Assembly (NCBI RefSeq): GCF_037975245.1
Contig: NC_092576.1
Location: forward strand, 33,086,611-33,150,610
Length of the DNA stretch: 64,000 nt
Reading direction: 5' to 3'
Source of the DNA: Apostichopus japonicus
Taxonomy: Eukaryota > Echinodermata > Holothuroidea > Aspidochirotida > Stichopodidae
Shown one piece after another: positions 1 through 12,504 of the stretch. How positions within the stretch are numbered: position 1 is the first letter of the stretch; the number at the start of each line of letters is the position of its first letter. The notes below the pieces were generated by a model that did not search any database, was not told the DNA's origin, and saw nothing but the letters and a program-made list of their open reading frames with translations. A program made the translations under genes and the position numbers.

Positions 1-603
1 ATAAATATTAAGCAGTCTAGTCATAAATCGACGAAATAAATCAAAAAGTTAGTCAATAAGTGAACAGTTAAACTAAGTGTATTTGTTTGCGGTAGATTAC
101 TGGCAGACATGACTCCTACGCTGAGTCGTAAATTAACAACAGTTTAGGGAAAACGGTGTGTTTTCAACAAGTACATTCAAACCGCGAATTGAGTTCGTTA
201 TCTACAGTCCACAAATTGTATGTTACACCTAAACTACGAATTGCAAATTTAGCACTGTCTCATTGTTTTAATGGAAATGAAACAGCAATAGAGTGTACAT
301 TCACATAAAGGTTAGTTAATGGATATCAAACCTTTACACCCAGATAAAACAGTTATTCATCATGGAATTTCTGCAATTAAAATATACCTTCAATTGTTAT
401 TCTACGACAAATGGTTAATGTTTATATATTAATATTTATTGTGCGATGGTATGTTTACACCCCAAACAACCTGTTCTATTCACAGAAAATGATTCGAATG
501 TACATTGGCAATAAAATACGTGCTATACAAAGTCTGCTATTAATTTTACCAATAAAACATCAATTTGTTTTGTAAAAACGCCGTGTCACAGCTACTGACT
601 TAC
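1..603. other. Intron continuing off the left edge
   Basis: This lies downstream of the last visible cassette exon. By analogy with the other copies, the next exon should be a B-type exon beginning with an IPI-type sequence, but none is found here. It is AT-rich sequence with no other signal. Confidence 0.5.
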
Positions 604-723
604 GTCATGGTAGGATGCGTTCTTCAGAAGCTTTATACTACATCTCTGTAGTAACTCACTGTCAATGTGGTTGATATACATGTTTCTTGTACATAATTTC
701 CTGACTGTTTTCATATCATGAAC
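604..723 (-). CDS. NLR repeat exon A4
   Basis: This is a 120-bp exon (40 codons, phase 0 to 0) opening the fourth copy of the cassette. The acceptor is a T-rich tract ending in TATCAG and the donor is GTAAGT. The peptide starts VHDMKTVRKLC and ends KLLKNASYHD. Exon A2 has the same length and ends LLEVARNHD; the NACHT exon ends LLEIASNND. The frame is open throughout. The following B4 exon must lie outside the window. The individual function is unknown. The helical, leucine-bearing end suggests one turn of a solenoid-like repeat, which is inference. Confidence 0.82.
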
Positions 724-2827
<2,104 letters not shown>

Positions 2828-2880
2828 CTCCCAAAGACCGGATTGAAGATTCAGACAGTAACCGTAGTACTTCCAGCACA
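2828..2880 (-). CDS. NLR repeat exon D3
   Basis: This is a 53-bp exon (phase 1 to 0) whose acceptor ends TTAG and whose donor is GTATGA. With the G carried from exon C3 it reads VCWKYYGYCLNLQSGLWE. It aligns with D1 and D2 (VRW...FHL...GHW): the V-x-W start and the G-x-W-E/K end are kept while the middle has diverged and is two codons shorter. It was found only because phase and position in the cassette predicted it. It follows C3 and precedes A4. Confidence 0.8.
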
Positions 2881-2967
2881 CTAAGATGACAGAAATGTAA
2901 AAGTGAGTAAGAGATTGAACAATAGGAAGACATACATAAGTACATGAGGATTACAAAGGTATATTGG

Positions 2968-2982
2968 TATATATATATATAA

Positions 2983-3070
<88 letters not shown>
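2968..3070. repeat. (TA)n microsatellite
   Basis: This is about 100 bp of TA repeat with a few interruptions, in the C3-D3 intron and about 90 bp from exon D3. Confidence 0.97.
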
Positions 3071-3563
3071 TATATTAATTTATATATATCTATAAAATAG
3101 CAAAAATCAACACACTAGGAAAATTCCAAAATTCCACTTCACGAACAGTTTCGTCTGGTTTCGTCCGTTTATGACACGACCTCCGTGTCACACACCGAAG
3201 TCGGTACAACTAGATTACGCTGATGTGAACACGTTTAAATGGATTTGTTCAACTGTCAATTAGAGCGTTTTCCCTAGGTGTTACGAGTATATTGTCTAAA
3301 CTTCAGGTGTTTGTTAATCTAACAAAGAAAACAGGATTAGCACTTTTTGTAGGCAAGAAAAGTCGTATTTAAAAAAATTTATCGGCACTTCTATCCTTAA
3401 TGAAGTCATTCTAAAAAAGTGTGTTGCTTAAAGAAAACTGATACGGTAAAGTAACGCTTAACTCAAACAGGATAGCTTTTCCGAAGACAAAAGCAAATGC
3501 GAGGAGACTTGCTAAACTCAAATACTAAATGATCACTGACTAAATGTAAAGATATAAACATAC

Positions 3564-3640
3564 CTTTTATTTCTCTAGATTTCAACTCTGCAGGAATTGA
3601 CTCCGAAGAGAAACTAGGAGGCATCAGATAACCATCAAAC
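3564..3640 (-). CDS. NLR repeat exon C3
   Basis: This is a 77-bp exon, exactly the size of C1 and C2 (phase 2 to 1), with an acceptor ending AAAG and donor GTATGT. The peptide begins FDGYLMPPSFSSES and ends KSREIK. C1 has FDQLQLPTSFSPEAF in the same place, so the F-D/N start, the P-x-S/F core and the basic end are conserved. It links the B3 exon, 2.5 kb upstream, to D3. It is too short to be seen as an ORF. Confidence 0.82.
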
Positions 3641-6163
3641 CTTTGTAGTAGAAATAAAGAATAACAAGCAAAATTTTACAAATTAGCACTGTATTATATC
3701 GGGAAGAGTATCTATACAACACATCGCTGCTACACTTATGGAACCTTTATATGTGGTATTAAATGTTCCTGTTACATTCAAATAAGAGTTGTGTTACACT
3801 AAATATCGCTCGGTTGTTATAAAACGTCAAATGGATACCATGGAATATGCTTAGTTTGTTCCTTACAAAAATAAAAGATAGCATCACGCAGGGTCTTACC
3901 AGTGCCATTAGTGATCAGATAAGAGGAACGTTTAACAAGTAGACTTGTTGTTTTTCGCCTCCATAAATGTACACGTTGTTTCAGATACACAATGATTAAT
4001 CCCGACTTAATGTATCTCGTTAAGTTTGTGAAATAAAAAATAAAAAAACCATTGCAGCTTCATAAGTTTAAGCCCAAAATCCTTGTCTATGATTTGAATG
4101 GCTTAAGGCTTGCCCTAGTCCTCTACAAAATACATACTTTTCCATTGCTTGGTAAACATAAACATTTGAATCAAGAAAAAGCAAACTTCAATTCATTGTA
4201 GCTTTGCCATAAAATAGCGTGTGAACACATTTGATCTCTTAGACAATATAAAGAATCTCGCAAGTATGTTTACACAGTGACAGAATATGTTGTATGTATA
4301 ACGTGGTTTATTGGGAATACCGTTTGTCTTCAGGAACGATTAATCAGGGCTTCTACTGGCACCCGATGCCATCAATAGTTAGAAAACGTATCAAACATGG
4401 ATGATCACGTGACATGTTCTGAGCTATTACTAACGTCATATATTTTACAGCGGCCCTTTTCAGTTCAGTGTGACATAGGTTTCATATAGAAGCAATAGCA
4501 CAATACATTACATGCATCATTTTACCGAAAGTCTGAAATGATTTCATAGATGATGATATTTTGGGATCGACGTCCTTTTTGTCAAGAATGGCTTGATCTG
4601 AATGAACCCCGTTGGTCAATTTGGTATCGCATACTGACTATGACAGCTAAACGATCGTGACATCATAATAAGAATACAATAGTACGAGTATAGTTCAGTG
4701 CTACTGAAGAGCAAGTCATACGATACTACATGGCTTGTACAGTTTCCTTCTTTTCATTTTGCTCCTATTAACATAATCGTTTTCGGCTTTGGATTTTTGT
4801 TCACAACCTGCTATACAGTGAACAAGAGTTTCAATGTCCATAAAGTAGTATGTAGATACCGCACTGGCTAATACATTTTATTTTCTTATGCAATAATATA
4901 TCCCAAAATACTCTTCAACATGGAATATTCTTGTTCTTTCTGTATCAAATTCCTAGTAATTTCATACTGAATAAGGTCTAAGGTCATCATTTTAAATATC
5001 AGAAGCGGAAATTATATCTTTAATTATTCTGGACTTGATCGTTTATTCAACACTTTTTCTAGAATCCTAAATCAGGTGTAATACTGTTATTAACCTTCAA
5101 ATGCTCCCTGAGCATTGTAATTTATTGCTAATGACAGAAAGTCTAAATTATTGATATGAAAACTCTACATATGAAAAAAGAAGAGGATTTTCAGACTAAA
5201 TTGTAAAGAATCAACTAAAGTTGTGAACATTTCCTCACATATTGTCGAAACCACGGCGTCTTCAGCAAAACTTACACGGAACTTTAAACTACAAAAGAAC
5301 ATAAAACTAAAACGACAAGAAAAGCTTTAACTAGTCTGAAGTTTCGGTAAAAGGGGATTTTTTCGAACACAGTTGGAGTTGGAAGATGAAAAGTTGACAT
5401 GATAGGATAAAGGTTAGGAGGAACAAGTAGAATTGTCAATTTAAACAATTTTTAATTTATGTATAGTTGATCAACCAGTATGAAATTCAAACAAATCAAA
5501 AATAGGAGTCAACATTTTGAGGAAAATAAATTGAAATATCGAACGACCACCAAAGAGCGCCCAGGTTTTCCATTTTGTCACTTATAATTGTGCTGTTCTA
5601 CGCCACTGACAATACCTCATACACTATGGGTAAAGGAAACAGGTTTGTAGCCAGAGGAAACATCTGCATAGGGACCCTACCGGATCCCCAAACGCATGAC
5701 AAACCACATCGTATTCCTCTGTGGTGACATTTTGTTAGGAATAGGCTATGATAAACTCTCATACAAGTGTCTATCCCTATGATCGATTGTAATGTCTAGT
5801 ATTTTGTTTTCAGTTATAATAATCATGGGAAGCAACGTATAACAGTAATCACACTATATTCACTGTAATGCAAGTATTGATGTAATATTTATTATATCCT
5901 TGAGTTACACATGTTTACACCGGAGGACCGGTATATTCCAAACACCATTCTATTAGAAACACCATATCTCAAACACTACAAATACTATAACCGGACAGTA
6001 ACCGGATGAAACGACTGTGAAATTTGAATGAAGTGTAGATCATTACTGCTAACATACTAAATGTATTTGTATTGAAGTTATCTGTACAATTGTAAGAATA
6101 CTTTACTCTCTATGAATGTGTTGCACAGATACGTGTTATTATGTAACTCATTGTAATACTCAC
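3641..6163. other. Intron between B3 and C3
   Basis: This is 2.5 kb with no exon-like frame on either strand that I can support. At 5560-5720 there is a slightly GC-richer patch, possibly an old repeat, that I cannot assign. Confidence 0.5.
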
Positions 6164-6369
6164 TCTAGCTTCTCCAACATATGTGACTGTTGTACAGACA
6201 TCAATATGTCAACAACCTCTGTCTCTGTCATTTTTCTTCCTTCCTCTGTTTGCATTACTACCTTCTTTACTGATACAGGACATGACAGGCGTAACCCTTG
6301 ATGTAGGATGAGGGTACCAGCATCAATCATACTGAATGACTCTTCCAGATACAGACAAGCGATGGGAAT
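6164..6369 (-). CDS. NLR repeat exon B3
   Basis: This is a 206-bp exon (phase 0 to 2) with acceptor AG directly before ATTCCC and donor GTGAGT. The peptide starts IPIACLYLEESFSMIDAG and contains TLILHQGLRL, then an acidic and hydrophilic stretch, VVDILMSVQQSH and LEKLE. B1 and B2 share IPI-x-CLHLE, D/G-T-I/L-ILH-x-G and the final K-E-L. The linker in the middle is shortest here. Alternating leucines resemble leucine-rich repeats, but the spacing is atypical and I do not assign a named domain. Confidence 0.85.
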
Positions 6370-8744
6370 CTGAAGGAAGGAAGACAATTAAACGTAATAA
6401 TTATAGTAATCAGTCCAAGATATTCGACTAAGTATTAATCGATCGATCTCATTCTCAGTACTACGTGTGGCTTCATCCGTCCAAATATGTCATTAATTTA
6501 AGTATATTATTTCATTGCGAATGACGTCATACAGTGACTCGAACATCCGTTTTTTTTTAAAGAAGATCATCTCAGCCAAATGACTCATTTGTTTATCTGA
6601 GCTATCCTGAGTTATCAAGAATACTGACCAAATGAAGCTCAAGATTGAACAGGAGAAGAAATACTATATTGATACTTCCACGATGATACTTTTCCTTATG
6701 ACAATAATAGTGTAAGAATTAATCATGTAACTTCCAAAGTACCAAGTACACTGCTAATTTTAATTTCAAGTTTGACCTTTTTAATGTTTGTTACAACAAG
6801 TTGAAATTTCTTTTAAATGCAACTCTGGTAATTTCTTTGTGTGTTAAGGAGCTGATGATGCCGAAGAAGTACACAAATATAGTCCACATTGAAACTGCGC
6901 ACATTAGAATGATTAATTTACTGGCATTTTTCATCTGTTAACAAACTGAAACAATTATAGTAAAAGATAATTATCAAACATATGTGTCCATATTGAACTT
7001 AGAAAGTTAGATCGACAATAATGTTACAAACACACATAAAAATCATCGAGATATATACACTATGGTAAAAAAATGGATCTTGCAGAATTTTTAAATACAA
7101 AAAGTCGGTGAGAGGTACATCTTTAAATCATTGTTTTTTTTTGGGGGGGAGGGGGGGTGGGTGATGAAAAATTGAAGCAAGACACGAGCAGTCTGGTAAA
7201 GAAATGTACTGAAAGTATTGTATTTGTTACAACTGACAACTTTTTAATAAGTCGGATAATACGTTATCATGTGTAACTATAATATTGTACTGTAGCCTTA
7301 TTGTAATATATAAACTGTATCTGATGCCATGGTAATTTAAGTATTTCAACTAATCTATCATGAAATCGCCAGGACGGAAATGAACGTGGGTAACCCATAT
7401 TATGACCTTCTTGTTTCCACATGGGCAAACAACTGTTGGGGGTCTCAGGAATTAACGGCTGGGTTCAATATGGGTTTTTACATGGTCATATAATAGTAGG
7501 TTAGTCAATAACATGTACATGGGTAATTAATGAGGAAACATATCTGGGGCCTGAGTGGGTTAAATGAAGGTTTGAACGATTGGGGATACTCTGAGATTAC
7601 TGATTGGGTACTATTCAGGTTTTTTCTTCTTCCTTTATCTTGCATGGACACATTGGTGTTGGTTAAACTAAGTTATGACCAGTTGTGTTCAATGTGGGTA
7701 CAATATGGGGTAATCATGGGCAAGTTATGAGAAAAAGTAACTTGCATCCATTTTAGTCGAGCATGGGTTTCATTCGTGTTTCAAATAAGTGATGATTTTC
7801 AATCTAATTAAACTGTTTGTTGTCTAATTTTCTCTGAACATTTGTCATTGATTAAAAGGAACTTTGTTTATTTCAAGTGAGATTGATGACAAGACACAAT
7901 ATATTTAGTTTTCAAGTTTAAGAATTCATATAACTGTAAGGTTTGTCTTGTCATTACGGGGATATATTTCTATCAAGGTACACAATTAAGGCACCTCGGT
8001 CAGGGTAAAGTACCTACATCGAGATGTATTTCGGTGCTTTCTGCAGCATTTTCAATTATTATATGTTAAGTTTATAAAACAAATTAAGATATTTGCCTAG
8101 GCCTCAAATATAAAGTAGCATTTTTGACATTGGTGTAAAGGTTAGAGGCATAGAGAGATTGCCCTCACATTGATGGAGACTCAAAATTTGGGCAAAACTT
8201 GTCCAAAAATAAATAAATCCACGGGGTGACAAAGGACTGGATGCCAACTATTCTAGATACGCCACTGCTTACAAAAGACAATTTAAATACGTTTATACTC
8301 ACAACTGGCATCAGCATTTTGAAAGCGGCTCTTATAAACAGTTTATACACTTTTGGCAAGGTTTCACAATTCGGGCAAAACCTTTCTGGCCATCCCCCCC
8401 CCCCCAATTCTTATTGCATTTAGAAATGAATGGTTACTAAGACCCATTTGTAACGAGTCGTTCTATTGGCTATGCCTTGCATTTTCCCTATTAAACACGG
8501 TGTATTTGAACCGAAGGTATTTCTACTTTTTTAAAAGTAATTTTGCTCTTTTTTGCATCCTTATTCAACCATACATTAAATTTAGGGAAATGCATGAGCT
8601 GAAACAAAACAACAAAATACACACTTATTACACTGAAGTGTACTTACCCTATCTCTCAATGTACTTACGTACTTCTATCCAAGATTACAGAATTAAGAAT
8701 GAAAGATCGCAACAGAATACACCCATTAAATATAATTGAATTAC
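6370..8744. other. Intron between A3 and B3, with degenerate G-rich repeat
   Basis: This intron holds a G run at 7143-7160, a C run at 8392-8405 and a plus-strand stretch (7370-7770) dense in degenerate ATGGGT-like words. Open frames at 7530-7730 and 8165-8739 are by-products of these composition biases and of stop-poor spacing. Confidence 0.5.
7370..7770. repeat. Degenerate ATGGGT-word repeat
   Basis: Words such as ATATGGGT, CATGGGTAA, AATGTGGGT, ATATGGGG and CATGGGC recur about every 15-50 bp on the plus strand only, in sequence otherwise AT-rich. It looks like a decayed short tandem array or an old dispersed element. There is no protein-coding signal. Confidence 0.5.
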
Positions 8745-8870
8745 CTCATGGCTGGATGCAGTGTGCATGAACATGATAGTATACTTCTGCTTGAATATGT
8801 CATCGCTCTTCCTGATATGGACGGTATCTGAACACAGCTGACGTAGAGTGTCGGTGTCGTTGTTATCAAC
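8745..8870 (-). CDS. NLR repeat exon A3
   Basis: This is a 126-bp exon (42 codons, phase 0 to 0) with acceptor TTACAG and donor GTAATT. The peptide starts VDNNDTDTLRQLCSDTVHI and ends MFMHTASSHE. It is two codons longer than A2 and A4. The V-D/H-D-x-x-T start and the final S/N-H-D/E are shared with A2 and A4. It follows D2, which ends GHWK, and precedes B3. Confidence 0.82.
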
Positions 8871-10357
8871 CTGTAACCATACATTTAATATTAGATTTGT
8901 GTGCGTAGTGATGAAGAGAGAATTCAGTGTTATCATTTCAGTTCAATCAACAATGCGCTCATAATTATCGACGAGGAAAAAAATATTTTTCAGCCATTTT
9001 TTAATGGAAGTCATATGATTGACAAATAATTCAAGAAAATTTCATGTCAGTTCTTTCAATTTTGTTTTAGTTTATCAAGACAGGGGGCAGATCTAATAAT
9101 GCATGATAGTTGTTTCCTTGGTGAAGAGAGAACGCATTCACTAACTACTATTAAAAATTATTTAAGGTGGCGGTATTTGCCATCTTCATAACTTCTGAAG
9201 AACTAGTATATAATTGATGGTTTTCTTTACTAAGTGCATTAACACGGAAACACAAAATTAAACACATGGTACAGAATACACCTTCTGTGATGACACCCTT
9301 TATTAAAAAAGGATTTATATTACTGAATAAAACAAACAATATGTCTTAGTAGGCTATATATATTAAAACCAAAACATGAAAGAGTTGAATTAAATTAATA
9401 TTTCACTGGAATAAAATTGCTCTATACTGAAATCATGACTCGTTCAACAAAACACCACAAGGGATACTAAATATTCCAAACATTCTGCGTACAACCCAAC
9501 TTCAAGTATGATTTGCAAAACCTTACCTGATGGAAGAAGATCACACCTTAATCGTTGACATTAAGTCATAAACGAGAGTCCATAATACTTGACCACGCTT
9601 CGTTTTCTGGAATGTGTGGTATTTTCTTTGTAATGTATGTTACTTTGATATTAATTATTACTTTGTTTCAAATTTATGATATACTTAAGATGGATATGTT
9701 ACATTGATATGACGTTGGCTATTTCTGACTACAGGTGAGGAAGGGTGCAGACATTTGATGGAAACTAAACTAGAGGATACCTTCCAAGAGCTTAATATAT
9801 TACAACCAATGCTTTGAAGTACCTAAGCGTGAGCACCATAATTGATAACCAACTTGATTTTTATCCCAATTCCCACAGCCTATAGAAGAAGTGATGATCA
9901 TTGAACGAGCGCAACTAACTAACACAACACTTAGATGGGTTGTAACTCCATGCAGTAGTATTTCTATAAGACCTTTAATTGTAGATGCACAATAGTATCG
10001 AATTGTTATTCAATACAGACTTTCGGCGTTTAATCAAAATTATGTCATAATGGTCCTAACAGAGCCGTAGACAACCTTCAGACATCTAGTAATATGGGTT
10101 GAGTTATCGCATTTAATAACGACATGCAGACGTCGCAAAACTCGAACACAAGGTACATCAATACGGGTCTGTTACAATTATTTGTAGCGTACCATTTACA
10201 GAACAAGGTTTAGTGGAGTATGGTTTCTTGTTTGTAAATGTTATCAGTGTGAAACTATTGATACTGTATTATTTATAAGGAAACTGAAAAATGTATACTT
10301 AAATGGTTTAGTTTTCGGAATGACATTGGTTATAGATCTTAGCTTTTAAACTCTTAC
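8871..10357. other. Intron between D2 and A3
   Basis: The right part, from about 9720, belongs to the segmental duplication shared with 15215-18190. No exon is recognised. Confidence 0.55.
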
Positions 10358-10416
10358 CTTCCAGTGACCAGTCTCAAGATCCAAATGAAAGTGAATGTCA
10401 AACGGACGCCAACGAA
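10358..10416 (-). CDS. NLR repeat exon D2
   Basis: This is a 59-bp exon (phase 1 to 0) with an acceptor ending CTAG and donor GTAAGA. The peptide is VRWRPFDIHFHLDLETGHWK, nearly identical to D1; only positions around HFHL and LET differ. The conserved V-R-W start and G-H-W end may be a beta hairpin, which is inference. Confidence 0.85.
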
Positions 10417-10668
10417 CTAGATGAAAAGAATAACATACACATACAGTATTCTGATATAATATTGTATAACCAAACACTTGCGAACCAATGCTCTTTGCTG
10501 ATGATAATCATTTTGTATCATCTTCATTTTTCATCCTGAATGTATCACAGATATACTTAACTTGAGTATATGTCATTTTTGATACTTTTAAGTTGAAAAT
10601 ATTACTTTATGAGATGACAAAAGAAATAGAAATTCATCAATTAGTCTTGTGCATTCCCTTATATTTAC

Positions 10669-10745
10669 CTTGAATTTTCTGAGTTTTCATTTTGTCTGTA
10701 AATGCTTCAGGTGTGACTGAAATCGGTAGCTGAAATTGATTAAAC
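10669..10745 (-). CDS. NLR repeat exon C2
   Basis: This is a 77-bp exon (phase 2 to 1) with an acceptor ending TTAG and donor GTAAAT. The peptide is FNQFQLPISVTPEAFTDKM followed by KTQKIQ. It is very similar to C1, and the flanking introns are similar too, as expected inside the duplicated block. Confidence 0.85.
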
Positions 10746-11804
10746 CTAAAAATGGAAAAACAAAAATGCCATATCGTAACAACTATTCAACAAAAAGTTG
10801 AGCACCAACCAGCCCCTTAGAATATGCTATTATTATTATTATTATTATTGTGTATAAATATGCACGCAATTGAAGTTAGGTTCAACTTTTATGCTTGTAA
10901 GTAATAATATTTAAGTTGTTATCTTATGTTGTTTTATTTTTAGACTGTGAATATGGAAAATGGACGCATTAGCTAATCTGCACTATCTGGCAGCGCTTAA
11001 GATAAACGTTCGATATATGATTACTGTGATAATCGAATATCTCCTGAAACTATAGCTATTACTTTGGGGCACCCAGTTTATGTAACTTCAAAACGTTGTC
11101 TACCAGCAACTCTAACTACATCAACTGTCACTAAGTTTTCTTTTCAGACTGAGGGTTTGAAAAACATAAACATGATTTTATTCGTCAATTGAGAATATCC
11201 TCAAACCAAAATGTCATGTGAATTTGGACTCACCTGTTATATCTTATGAAATCATATAGCTAAATGTTATACATAGTGGCCAACAAAGATCATGTTATCA
11301 AGACCTTAGTTTTTTTTGTATCATGTTTGTTAATTATATACGAACTCAAATGCTTTACTTGATGTTAGAATTGTCTTCAGTCAAACTAATATACCATCTC
11401 TCCTGTGAACCAGGTAGTGATATTCTGAAAAGAATACAATTTTTGGGTTTCTGGTTTAGCTGACTAACGAGACAGTACCCTGTTTGGTGAATACCGTACT
11501 ATATTATAATACACAAACAAGGAACGTTGTGTGCGTGACTTCAAATTGTATATACATGAACACTTAATCCAATATAGGTTAGGTTTTTAACTTACTACCA
11601 TACAGTATCATCCATACACAGGCATGCACCTGTGGCTATTTCTAATTATTTTTATTTCGTGTTAAACTTAATTATTTACAACACACTACTGATGAAAAGC
11701 AATTCATCATTTTCGTGAAACGTAATGTTTAATATAGCAAACACAATGCAACTGAGTGAACACTTAACATATAAGTTAATTAAAAGTCTTGGAGTTTGAC
11801 TTAC
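10746..11804. other. Intron between B2 and C2
   Basis: This is duplicated intron, the counterpart of 16566-17752. It contains a short TTA microsatellite near 10829-10850. No other feature is seen. Confidence 0.6.
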
Positions 11805-12073
11805 ATCAGCTCTTTGACACGTCCACATTTCATTACATATTGAAGCAAGTTCAAAACATCCATTGTTGTTAATGTCCTCTTTATGCCATACTGTTGTCGA
11901 GATCGAGAAGAACGTGACAGGGATTCTGTATTGTCATGTTCTGTAATACTTCCAGCTATATGAATATTTTCAACAGTTGGAAGTGTTGGCAAAGGTATAC
12001 CGCTGTGCAGTATAATAGTGTCACCTTCACACTTGATGGAAGAGTACTCGAGGTGTAAACAAGATATTGGAAT
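11805..12073 (-). CDS. NLR repeat exon B2
   Basis: This is a 269-bp exon (phase 0 to 2) with acceptor GTCACAG and donor GTAAGT. The peptide starts IPISCLHLEYSSIKCEGDT and continues through IILHSGIPLP, a serine/arginine-rich linker, then LNLLQYVMKCGRVKEL. It is almost identical to B1 on both flanks but carries a linker about 16 residues longer (SLSRSSRSRQQYG region). This is the longest of the three B exons, so the linker is the variable part of the cassette. Confidence 0.88.
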
Positions 12074-12384
12074 CTGTGACAAAGACAAAACAGGATGCTC
12101 GAAAGTTAATATTTATATACGAGATGACAGTTATATTATATTTATGCAATTCAATTATGTAGGATTATGTTTACAGAACAACTGCTCAATTACTGTTTTG
12201 ACCATCTTATTGGAAATTATCGGTTTCCAACAATGCATTGGTGTTAATGATAAGCGAGGTTACAAAATGTTAATGCGGTAACTTGAACGGTTAAAAATAT
12301 CTAATGATACCTCATTCATGCTGTGAATATTATCGCTCGTCTACCTCCAAGTTTTTCTATATTTCAAGTGCGAAAATCACTTAC

Positions 12385-12504
12385 GTCATGGTTACGAGCA
12401 ACCTCAAGGAGCTGAAGAGTGGACATATCATGTAATATGTTGTTTCTTTCACTGAGAGACACGGTACCTGAATTTTTGTTAAGAATCACCTGGATGTCAT
12501 CAAC
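12385..12504 (-). CDS. NLR repeat exon A2
   Basis: This is a 120-bp exon (40 codons, phase 0 to 0) with an acceptor ending GAAAG and donor GTAAGT. The peptide starts VDDIQVILNKNSGTVSLSER and ends STLQLLEVARNHD. The tail matches the last residues of the NACHT exon (TTQLLEIASNND). This shows that the NACHT exon ends with a built-in A element. It lies between D1, 3.7 kb upstream, and B2. Confidence 0.82.

Larger units (their letters stand above)
9720..12295. repeat. Segmental duplication, copy 1 (cassette 2)
   Basis: This block contains exons D2, C2 and B2 plus their introns. It aligns along most of its length with 15215-18190, introns included. Examples are the shared intron text at 10220-10250 and 16055-16085, and again at 12150-12240 and 18060-18150. 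Copy 1 has a small TTA expansion near 10829-10850 that copy 2 lacks. Copy 2 has extra sequence near 15480-16010 and 17440-17540. Confidence 0.85.
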
